The translations under genes were made by a program, and so were the position numbers. Positions 54,670 through 64,000 of a DNA stretch of 64,000 nt are shown one piece after another (positions within the stretch are counted from its first letter, which is position 1; every line of letters starts with the position of its first letter). The stretch is from Patiria pectinifera. Taxonomy: Eukaryota > Echinodermata > Asteroidea > Valvatida > Asterinidae. Location of the stretch: positions 26,681,513 to 26,745,512 of the forward strand of contig CM057147.1 in assembly GCA_029964075.1 (NCBI GenBank). Reading direction: 5' to 3'. Under the pieces are notes generated by a model. It did no database searches. It saw only the letters and a list, made by a program, of their open reading frames with translations, and had not been told where the DNA came from.

Positions 54670-57600
54670 CTGAGGAAGGTGAGAAGTAAGGAAAAACGGC
54701 TTGAAAATAGGCTACTTCATGCACGATGGTATGGCACTTGCGATGTGCACCGCGTTATACTAAAGAATGATGTACATTAACAATTTGGTTTGGTATATTT
54801 ATTTGGCTCTAAAACGTACGAGAACTATTGCCAGTACAGGGGAAAATCAAGTTAGCTTGCAGTCTTTACTGGTAAAGGCGTTCACATCAAACTGGTTTTT
54901 AATTTTTTCCATTTTAATCATCATCATGCGAGAGGTCATCTTTAACCGACGCCTGCTTGGGAGACTCGGATGGTCGCATTCCATGCCTCCCGCCGGGTCC
55001 ATTTTAATACAAAGAGAACTTATATGCATCGTGCACTCTATATGTTTAATAATCCGGCTTTAAGGTCTAAAAGTAACCTTACCGCACCACTGGTGGTCCC
55101 AGTTACGGTTAGGGTCGGTTCCCACGCAGGCAGACATTGCGTTGGGCTTTCTGGTCTTACGCCACATGCGGTCCTGGCGAGACAAAATTTAACATGCCAA
55201 CAATGAGGAATACAAAAAAAGATTGCGTGGTCGTTACCTGTACCAACCATATCGCTTACAACTTTTGATCTAAACACGTACTTGTGATGTTCGTCCAAAC
55301 TTAAAAATCCCGCCAAATAGAAAACAAAACACTCTCAAGGAGCGTACACACTTGACTCTTGGTGGCGCTGTTACCCCATAATGCATCTGTGCCAGATAAT
55401 TATTTTGATGCTCGAAGAGAGAACAGATGGAAAGTATTTAGGGGCATTGGTATATCCCAACCCCTTGGGCCGTGTACCGTAAATAAGTGGTTGATTATTT
55501 TCAAACCACCCATGCAATATGTTTTGGGTTTTTTTGGCAGAATTTGAAAGGAAACAATACGTCAGGTCAGATGTCAGGTCAAAAATAAAACTGAGGATTT
55601 TACAGTAACGCGTGAATGCTTTGGCCTTTTTCATAAGAATACCTTGATAATTTATGACTAAATGGGCTTGATTTCAAATCTGAACCCCTAAAAGTAAAAT
55701 ATCCTGAAGACTTTGATAGATCGATGGCATTTTAGAAGCCTTCTTTTAGATGTGTTTTGTTATCCCATGTCATTAACGATGAATGAACAGGCAAGGGATC
55801 AACTCATGTAAATCCCTGTTGAAAAAAACCCACTTTAACCTCAAAGATGGCGTCAAAGCAAACGATCTATTCCTCACCCCAGTCCAAGTGTAGACGTATC
55901 CATCGGGGTTGAACATGGGCAAGATGTACCAGTCAACCTGGTCCAGGAGGGTAGTGATGGACGAATCGCTGCCGTAGCCTTCCAAGAACTAAAGACAGAA
56001 AGGACGGAACTTAAATCACAATCTGGGGGCCAAATTCACGGAGTTGCTCTGTGCAAAAGTATTGTGCTTCGTAAAAAAGCAGGCCATCAGCCATGATGTA
56101 TTATTATCTTTAGAGTACGTATAGATGAAATTGAATTTAGCCTGAAGGCTATTAGTGCCAAGCCATTGTATGAATTGAGGACCTTTTCTTTGTTTGATCC
56201 TCTCAGCAAAAGACACACTGAGGCCCTCGGTTTCAGTGTCAATTTGAACTTTGTCAATTGTGCTTGAGTCCATGGCTTTTTAGCAGCTGAACTGTACTCA
56301 GCAAATGATTTTTGTTCCCTAAGAAATAGGAGCCTAGGCCTAACTATGTTTTGCTTAAAGGTATCTCAATGAAATTAGCCCCAATCACGCCCTGGAACAA
56401 GTCCAATCAGGTTGGTGAGTCTTGGGCTTTGGTTTAGACATTGACACAAAACGGTGAATTACCGCAGTCGTAGATAAACAATAATACGGCTTGAATCAGA
56501 CATTTTTCAATCAGACATTTTTTTCGTTAAGCCTATGGCTCCCACTGCATTAGAGAATAAGAAAGCGATTGCACGCCAAATTCAAATATATTTCCTGTCC
56601 ATACAAGATTTTGGTGACTGTTCGGTTCGGATCGTTTGATTTTCTGCAGTTGCTTGTTAATTACTGATGCATTAAATTATACCATTTCGGTTAAATCACA
56701 TTGTAACAAGCTGTTTAGTTTGTCGTACTGTAATAACAAGTTTCAGCTTACCATGTTGACCATGGTGAGCATGGTGGCCGGTGAGAGCCATTCCCGGGAG
56801 TGCACGCCGCTCTCCAGCCAGACGATTGGCTTGTTCAAGCCACGCTTACCGAGCTATAACAAGGCAGGGAAAATGTGGAAATGAGTAAAAGTGGGCCTGG
56901 GACAACGTAAGACTTCAATATTCAGTTTGTTTTGTGAGGGGGGAGGGGGCTATGGTAGGCTCGCAGTCCCACTGTGACATGGAACATTTGTCCTCTTGGA
57001 CCGCCAGATCAGAGCGGGCCAAAAATATCAATACTAGTGGCCCCGTCCGTATTACTTGGCCACGGCTATAGCAATTTTGGATGCGCCAATGAAAGCCTGA
57101 ATCCACTTCCAAAAGATGCGTTTGTTACTGCAGTTTGTAGTCAAGTTACTCGGACAAGTAGCTTGCCTAGCCTCTGTGTTCCATTGGCGTCCAAGTTTCG
57201 AAAGCACGCCCTCTTGTGGATGGCTTTCTAACTGCGGGGATGGCCCGTGTTCTCTTCGCGGGCGTCTCACGAAAGAAGCTAGTAGGAAGGGAAGAGTTTA
57301 CTGCTCACTCGTAAAAGAGAACAACTCGCACTTTTGCCAATGAGTCAATCATTTTTAAGTGAATTATGTCTAGAAAACGATATGCTAATGACGCCATACC
57401 TTGAGGAGCTTGATTTCTCTTCCCTCGTAGGAGTAACCCAGCAATTCTTCAGTCACAATGCTGCTGTACTGACTCGCAATGTCACTCACCCACTGGTTGA
57501 TCTAGAGCCGAGGGAAAAAACGTCCCGGAGTGTTCAAGAATCATTGTACAATGTACCAGGTTGAAAGAGCAAGTGCAGTGAGTCTAACAAAATAATGCAA

Positions 57601-58654
57601 ACAAAATGTAACGGAATACTAGACGTAGAACGTGTAACCAACATAGATAATAAAGGTATGGTTTAAAAGATACGCCTTTCCACTAAAATGAGACATCAAA
57701 CGTCCAAATCTGGCAGCTTTTGACCAATCACCGAACGTAGGCAAATGGAAGCTGCTACGTCATTGACTAACGATCCAATCAGAGCTTTACTGAGAACTGA
57801 TTGGGGTCGTTTCTTTAATTTGCCAATTCATTATAACTGAACTATACCTATGAAGGGGGCGTGTCCTTACCTCGTCATACGTGTGGTAGACGTCGTAGTC
57901 GAAGGTGGCCGACGCCGACACCTCGGACCTCTGCATCTGCTCGTCGATCAGCTGCTCGACATTGTCGATGAACACCTCGGCCTGGAGGCCGCGCTCACTG
58001 AGCATGCGCAGAGCCTCGTCTTGGAAGTTGGGTCCCACCATGAAGTCGATGGGCTTGCCGGCGTGGCGAGGCTCCGCCCAGAAATCCAGCTGTAATAGCA
58101 TCGGAAACAAAAACATGTAGAGAATACATTTGGATCAAAAAGAACAGTTCAAAATGAGATCAGATAAGAATGATGGTTTGTTCTCTAGAGGGCGCCGTAG
58201 GCTAAAATTTTTACCTTGCCATCCAGCAGGTCACGGAGGGAGCCCATGGAACGAACTTCATCGTCATCACGCGGGGTCACGCGAAACACCTTGAAACTGA
58301 AAAAGGACAACGAATATATGCCAAACTTTAAAATGAGAGTTGTCAGATAAATGAAACGTTTTCATGGCTGATCGGACCCACAACAGTTCCATGAAGCCGC
58401 CGCAAGCACAGAAGATAGTTGCTTTAATAGCCTGTTACCGGCCAAAAGTTTACTTTACAGGCCGAAAGTTTCATTTTTTCTTTTTTGCTAAACACAACAC
58501 TTGTTCACAGTAAGCAATAATTCCTGCTTATGCACCTCCATGAAATTGGGTGTAGGTTTTGTGGTATTGTCGAATATACTTACCCGTTGTAGTCAACTCT
58601 AGCGAGGCAGACGCCCAAAAGCGCCACCAGCACCGCTCCCCGAAATAGACCCAT
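54470..58654 (-). CDS. Procarboxypeptidase A/B-type metallopeptidase (M14), eight exons, C-terminus missing
   Basis: A secreted zinc exopeptidase that removes C-terminal residues, typically in the gut. Exons in transcript order: 58654-58584, 58296-58215, 58089-57871, 57501-57400, 56853-56752, 55988-55878, 55173-55083, 54669-54470. All borders are GT-AG and the phases agree, giving 326 residues. Parts: signal peptide ([18 protein letters not shown]), activation propeptide (about residues 24-125), zinc ligands HSRE in exon 5 and the His of DFHCYSQ in exon 8, and substrate-binding Arg and Asn-Arg ([14 protein letters not shown]). The last 90-100 residues, with Tyr248 and the catalytic Glu270 (bovine numbering), are not in the window, so A or B specificity (residue 255) cannot be told. 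Confidence 0.93.
55083..55173 (-). CDS. Carboxypeptidase exon 7: substrate-binding Arg/Asn
   Basis: [20 protein letters not shown] then [10 protein letters not shown]. It carries the equivalent of Arg127 (in DRMWRKTR) and of Asn144-Arg145 (in DPNRNW), which hold the substrate carboxylate. It leaves one base. Confidence 0.93.
55878..55988 (-). CDS. Carboxypeptidase exon 6
   Basis: 37 codons: [20 protein letters not shown] then [17 protein letters not shown]. The PxxNPDGYxYTW block is the family signature downstream of the first zinc ligands. The donor is gtgagg. Confidence 0.94.
56752..56853 (-). CDS. Carboxypeptidase exon 5: HxxE zinc ligands
   Basis: 34 codons: [20 protein letters not shown] then [19 protein letters not shown] supplies zinc ligands His69 and Glu72 (bovine numbering); most family members have GIHAREW. 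The donor is gtaagc. Confidence 0.95.
57400..57501 (-). CDS. Carboxypeptidase exon 4
   Basis: 34 codons: [20 protein letters not shown] then [14 protein letters not shown], matching the helix and S-YEGR-I strand that precede the zinc site in M14A enzymes. The acceptor is cggctctag and the donor gtatgg. Confidence 0.92.
57871..58089 (-). CDS. Carboxypeptidase exon 3: propeptide core
   Basis: 73 codons: [20 protein letters not shown] then [20 protein letters not shown] and [15 protein letters not shown], the hydrophobic MVGP strand and the VxIDNVQxLID-like helix are standard for procarboxypeptidases. It ends [11 protein letters not shown], the linker and start of the mature enzyme; activation cleavage is expected around the Arg of QMQRS. 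Confidence 0.92.
58215..58296 (-). CDS. Carboxypeptidase exon 2: propeptide start
   Basis: It encodes [20 protein letters not shown] then RDLLDGK, the first strand and helix of the M14 activation domain. The acceptor is ctttttcag and the donor gtaaaa, phase 0 at its end. Confidence 0.9.
58584..58654 (-). CDS. Carboxypeptidase exon 1: signal peptide
   Basis: It starts ATG at 58654 and encodes [20 protein letters not shown] then DYNG, a short n-region, a hydrophobic core and a likely cleavage near Ala18. The donor is gtaagt. A TATAAAA lies about 55 bases upstream on the minus strand. Confidence 0.9.
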
Positions 58655-58707
58655 GGTGAAGAATCGTGTCTCGTGGACAAAGTGGTTGATGAGGTGGCCA
58701 TTGGTCT

Positions 58708-58714
58708 TTTTATA
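58708..58714 (-). promoter_or_regulatory. TATA box of the carboxypeptidase gene
   Basis: TATAAAA on the minus strand, about 54 bases upstream of the start codon, gives a short 5' leader as is usual for digestive enzyme genes. Confidence 0.6.
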
Positions 58715-60479
58715 TTACCAGTTAAAACTTAAGACGCTTAATTAGATAAAAACAAAGGGACTTACGGTTTTAATGTGGTGGCCCCTAATGACCACTTTTA
58801 TTTTCTTGCTTCTTATAAAGCAGACATCAAACCAAAATGGACACGGTGCATTTTTGTAATATAATTCTGGGTTAAAAATGGCACGATGTGGAATTGTTAC
58901 CGCAATGCTGATCGGGGGCGGAGCGTTAGAGGGCGATATAACAATGCTCATATAGATGGAGTTGCGACAGCTAGCCTAGGCCTCATTTGGACACAAAATG
59001 GTGTAAAGTTGCATTCCCCGTGCTGTTTTCGAGTGTCATCCTCCAAAAATAGATTCCTTTCTTTAGACATCTATTTTCAAGCAATACAACGTTAATTACT
59101 AGTACTAAGGGCTGCTACACAATAATTCCCTTCTCGCGGGATAGGCTGGTTCCTATCCCTCAATCAGTATTGATAATGGATCTGTTTGTGCCCAAAACAA
59201 AATACTTTTTTTTTCTGAGGGTAGCAAAGTTTTTGGGTTTTTTTTAACAAAACATAGGCCCACAAGTTGACAATTTACTGAGATAAAAAAATCGAATATG
59301 TTAAAGACCACAGAAAAACTTTATTCGAACATCTCACCATTATGCAATACAATTGAAAGCTGCATCTATCTGGTATCCAGACGTTAAGACATGTTCAAGT
59401 AAGGTCTTATCAGCTCATGTGCGAAGCCTCGTCTATGAGCAATAAAATAATTTCCACAAAATACATATTCCATTAATTGTCGTAACGTAGCTCCTAGGGG
59501 ACGCCGTAACAGTAATCGTGGAAAAACAATGCTGTCGCAGCTTGGGCTATAATTACCAGTGAACTGAAATTAATCCGGATCTTATTAAGTTAATCGACTT
59601 TCCCCGCATATAGATTCAGTAGATTAAGTTAATCTGCTTACGCCTGGCTAATCGGTCGTTGCTATCGATCGGAAGATGAAAGTGCAATCCGCCAACCAAA
59701 ACAAAACAAAATAATGAAATTATTCAGGGAATATAGATAACGGGAAGTTTAAGAAGGCAGGAAACATATTTTTTTTGAACTTCAGTCCACCCTTTTTTAC
59801 TGGCAAATTTGGCCATGTATTATCTAAAGTCTTTATGCTCGAGCGAGTAAGAAATAAACATAAAATATCGCCTTTGCAGTTTATGTTTGCGGTGAATAAT
59901 TATTAACAACAGCGATATCAGTATAGGGGTAAACTGAAAATTATTGTTATATTTGCATTGTTTTACGTTCTTATGCGAGGTTTTTCTGTATTTTGTTAAA
60001 TTAAAAAAGTGGCATCACTTTAAGGTGTGTGTGTCAAAAGCCTGGTGAACACAGGTATTTTGAGACACGTACACGTATATGCATATTTTTTTTATTAACT
60101 TCCAGTCAGAGTTATAATATTTGTAATGAAAATGTGGGCAGTCGTTGCATTGAACACCGATGGGAACGGCACCAGATGGATTATTGATTAGGAGCACGAG
60201 ATTGCGATAACCATGTAGAGTTTTATTGAGCTACATAAGACCAAAAATAAGAATTCAAGCAATACTTTCTATAATTATTTTATATTGTAAAGGTTGGAAG
60301 GATTCTGTAGGCACATAAACCACAACTGACACTATACCTTTTGTTGTTCGTTTGAAGCGTTAATAAGATTTTTTTTTCTTAGAAACACATTTTTGTGCAA
60401 CTTTCTACTCTTTGACATCCCTTTTTGGTTAATGTTATTAAAAAGTGCACTTCTTTATAATCATTTGAAATTTTCGATG

Positions 60480-60870
60480 TTTTTCCGGACAACTGAGGGC
60501 GCTGTGGCTGTGATGTCATTTCAGGAAGACACTGTCCAGTTTACGGTTCTTTGGTTCAGATTGTGTTTACCCAAATATTTGCGGAGTGAAAACATTTGCG
60601 TAAAACGTTTGCTCATTGTCTTACTGCCATGTACTGACACAACAACGAATCACCAATCGAAAAAAAGTTCACAACAGCAAAATATCCACAATTCTGGCAA
60701 CGTTTGGTGCTGAAGTAATTGTAACATTGAGGTTCCTGCCTGAAATGACATCACACCTCTCATGAATATGGAAATTTGCGTTTAGCATAAAAACCAAAAA
60801 GGCACCAAAATACCATTGAAAATGGCAAAACGATAATTGATTTTAAAAAGTGCATTGCATGACCCTTTAA
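60480..60870. repeat. Inverted copy of the element at 18172-18920
   Basis: CCTGAAATGACATCAC, CCAAAAAGGCACCAAAATAC, AAAGTGCATTGCATGACCCT and the TTTAA end correspond, on the opposite strand, to the HNF1 intron 3 element. Confidence 0.6.
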
Positions 60871-60995
60871 TGGTTTAAATTTGAAGTGTATATTGTAGGG
60901 AAACACATTCTAGAATGTCACAAGAGCAACTGCCCTATGACCACACAATCACGAGATAGTAATGACCGGCATGGTTTGCAGATGGCGGTTGGGTA

Positions 60996-61400
60996 ATAGA
61001 CCTTATTCATGGGTCGGCTATATTGAAAGCGAGGTAGAGTCTTCATTCTTTTGGAACTCTCGAGTAGAAACCAAAGCAATGAAATAAAAGTTCATAACAA
61101 AGTTCTGGTTCTGGTTCTGGTTCTGGTTCATGTTGAGTCGGTAAAATTCAGTCAAGCATATCACACCAACTTAACATCAGTCTGCTCAGTAATGCCAGTC
61201 TGCTCTGATAAATAATTAAAAATTCGTGATTAAACATACCCTAATGTTTTATTTAAGCCACATTTAAAGCAAGGATTGGAACCCACCCCAGTCGTAAAAA
61301 TAGTCTGGCACCATTCCATTCAACAGTTTATCATTTATAAAACAGATTCAGGGAATACGATGGAACATGCCCCCCCCCCCCCCCCGTGAATAAGGTCTAT
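60996..61400. mobile_element. MITE-like element with ATAGACCTTATTCA ends
   Basis: The left end is ATAGACCTTATTCATGGG and the inverted right end is ATAGACCTTATTCACGGG. A hexamer microsatellite (GGTTCT, about five units) and a C run lie inside. It is non-coding. Confidence 0.65.
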
Positions 61401-64000
61401 AGGTTTGACCTGTAATATCAACAAAGACATTTGGCCTCTTCAAGCTGAGTGCATTTTGAACTCGAAAAAATAAGCAGCGTGAACAAATCAACGACTAGTC
61501 TCAACTTTTCGGGTTTTATTGACCTTTGACCTGTAAATTAAAAATTTGGTCAGTTACAGTGAGAAGCAACACATGATTTTTAATTGTATACTGAATACAT
61601 AAAGTTCTTTCAGTTTTGTCTGAGACACAGACCGAAAAAGGTCGAGGCAAAAAGGAAAGGTTTTTGCATATTCATGACACTGTGAGCACGAGGATTTTGT
61701 AAAACAGATAACTACAGACAGATTCAATCTATATTCATTGGAAGGAGACTTTCCACAGAATTTGACGACTTAGAAATCTAAAGGAAATGTTGCCAGCTTA
61801 AAGTCAGAGTATTTGGGGCTAGCCTGGCCATTTGGGGGAGAAAAAGACATCGCGCCACGGCTGTTTTCAAACGAAGCGCAAATCCTTGAGACTGTTTTTC
61901 TTTTAAGGCAAAATGCCGAAAAGCCGGTGATAATTCAACCTGGAGCGACATTTTGCAGATGAAGACAATGTGTAAAGATTTGAGACTTCGCCCCAGAGTT
62001 AATTAAGGCGAGCCATCGCCGTAATTGCATAGTAACCCTCGGGGAATCTACGGGGCCAAGCCACGGGGATTTAGGTTAATCCAACAGGGTGATGATAACT
62101 CATCTCCCTTTACCGAGAAAACAAATCTTGGGTTTTTTTTTTCTTTCGAAGATCCTTCATCCGTGTTTCGCTCAACACCGCGGTTGAATTGTACATATCC
62201 GTCGCAATTTCATTAATTCTAAACTGATTAAGTTTAAAGGCAGATCTCCGACTTTGATATTTACTTTTACTCGGATTGAATTCGATTCTGTCATGCCAAA
62301 TGGTATCAAAACTATCTGAATTCACAAACCTCGGGCAAAAGCAAGTTAAAGGCATTGGAGTTATTTTAATCAAAATCTAGTCTTGAATTTTCAATGGGTT
62401 TGAATTTCTCTTTTCCCGAAACGTCAAGTCAATTTCTGAACTGTAAGTTGATTTGGTGAACAGGCAATGCGGACAGAAATGGCTATCTGTTCTTTGTATG
62501 TACTAAGATACAAGTTATTCCACGCATTTTTGATGTAACGTGGCCAATCGTATGCTTCGTCTCTTATGACACAGACGTGACTAACCAATGACTGTTATCG
62601 TTTGATGTGCATGTACTTTCTGAGTAATTGCTATGAATTGCACGCCATACAGTATTACACAAACTGTTTACCAAGTCCTATGCAAAATATTACATTGCAA
62701 CAGACCGGATCGATATAATTACACTGAAAAATGGTTTCATTTAGATGCCAATCTACAGTGATCCAACACATTAAGCCCACTATGGCATCGCTTTCAAACT
62801 TGTTAGTGAACAAGAAAAACAAATTTTATCACAAAAAGTCAGCAAGTAATAGTTTATACTGCACGTAAAAACCATGTCAGTGCCAGCAGTCAGTTTGACA
62901 TTTCAGGAGCTGATCCCGGGTAGGCATATGTGGCAAAACAGACTACGACCATTGGACACCAGACCTTTCCAATTTCAAATGATATTACAATCAGAATTGT
63001 TCATTGTAACATGACGATTCGAAGTTGATAAATATTCTTTATTCAGACAATAAGTAATCCTTGTCTTAATAAGCATGTTAGAAAAGATTTCTTAAATACA
63101 CACAAATACGCTGAAAGACTGATGGAATATTAAGGTTTTTGAATTACTACACTTAAAAGTTTACAATGAAATGATGTGGAAAAAATAACATAATAATGCC
63201 AACTCATAGCCGTCTGCGCTCCTACATGAACAGCGCCCTCTTGGTGTACATTCAATAGTGAAAACAATCTTATCATCATCATAAACATTGCATACAGTGT
63301 GTCCACTTTGTAATCGCGGTGTTTTGTTTTCAAGACCAAATTGCCAAGTCACGTATGCACACCGACAAGATTTTAGCGAGCATTGACAAAAAATGAAGGA
63401 ACATCTTTGACGTCATTCTATGTGACGTCGGCATGTAATGGCAGAAGTCCGCTAATAATTGTGTGGTTCAAAAAGCGAAAAATCATTTTGATTGAAATAA
63501 ATTTACAGATTGAGAACTACTCGGTTCTAATTTTATTTTTAAAAAAACACCAGAATGCCGTACAGCACAGATTTAACAATTACTCAACAAAATAATTGAT
63601 GAAACTTGCTTAATTTAATGTACTTCAGTAGATACCGCTACACATTTTCATTGGGTAGCGCCCTCAAACGGCCAAAAACGATTTTTCCTGCCGTGATTGA
63701 TTGGGGCCCTATCTTTGTCCCATGCACGAGGCGTATACGGACGGGTGTCTCTTAATTCATCATTGCCACGACCCGAATTACAAAATTCCCCAACTGAATC
63801 TGTTATCCCCATCAATCAATGCAATCCTCGTCACTTGATGCATCATACACACATAATGCGTGTACCATCCACGAAGATTGAATATTTCAGAAGTCTCACG
63901 CGTGTGGTAATGCGATTGAACGCCAGCTAAGATGGTAATTAGGGAAGTGGTAACAACAGCTGTGCTTATTTTGAGTCTAATTTTCTTAAAGAACACCGCT

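Larger units (their letters stand above)
54670..58583 (-). other. Introns of the carboxypeptidase gene
   Basis: Seven introns of about 220 to 900 bases, AT-rich. I saw no further exons or clear mobile elements in them. A G-run (56937-56949) is the only notable simple sequence. Confidence 0.75.
58720..64000. other. Gene-poor flank
   Basis: No coding exon is recognised. It holds a repeat piece related to 20188 and 36190 (59130-59260), an inverted copy of the 18172 element (60480-60870), a MITE-like element (60996-61400) with a GGTTCT microsatellite (61101-61129) and a C run (61371-61385). The stretch 61410-64000 shows nothing that I can name. Confidence 0.7.

Overview
The window is a piece of a eukaryotic nuclear genome. 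Genes are split by GT-AG introns, non-coding DNA is AT-rich, and there is heavy mobile-element debris. The exons look most like those of a non-vertebrate deuterostome, probably a marine invertebrate such as an echinoderm, hemichordate or lancelet. That placement is inferred from vertebrate-like HNF1 and CUSTOS exons embedded in invertebrate-type repeats. The species cannot be named from the sequence alone.

Three protein-coding genes can be supported. (1) HNF1, plus strand, 1341 to about 29778: eight exons whose splice phases all agree. They encode the N-terminal dimerization segment, the POU-specific domain, the atypical HNF1 homeodomain split at the same places as in vertebrate HNF1A, and a Gln-rich transactivation region of about 680 residues in total. 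(2) CUSTOS (human C12orf43), minus strand, 44272 down to 38537: four exons recovered, first exon(s) not found. It lies tail-to-tail with HNF1, as in the human HNF1A-C12orf43 arrangement. (3) A secreted M14 metallocarboxypeptidase (procarboxypeptidase A/B type), minus strand, 58654 down to 54470: eight exons with signal peptide, propeptide and both parts of the zinc site. The last catalytic exon(s), carrying Tyr248 and Glu270 in bovine numbering, are absent.

Between CUSTOS and the carboxypeptidase sits a decayed Ty3/gypsy-type LTR retrotransposon (about 46423-51930). It has an LTR promoter, a tRNA-Leu-type primer binding site, gag with two CCHC knuckles, protease, RT, RNase H and the start of integrase. 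A second, deleted gag-pol fragment is joined to it head to tail (51931-53068) and runs into a 500-base assembly gap (53069-53568). The missing carboxypeptidase exon may lie in or beyond this damaged interval.

The introns and spacers hold many non-autonomous elements. These include palindromic MITE-like elements, several ending in CAGGG and some with TA target duplications; a TTAAAGG-ended family found at least six times in or near HNF1 introns; two tRNA-derived SINEs; a truncated L2/CR1-like LINE tail; minisatellites of 11, 17 and about 41 bases; and many smaller inverted repeats. The stretch 58720-64000 shows no gene.

HNF1 and digestive carboxypeptidases are both typical of gut-type tissue, but nothing in the sequence shows that the neighbours are co-regulated. 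The strongest observations for follow-up are the HNF1-CUSTOS microsynteny, a decayed duplicate of HNF1 exon 8 in intron 7, the chimeric retrotransposon next to a truncated carboxypeptidase, and the stacked and nested MITE families.
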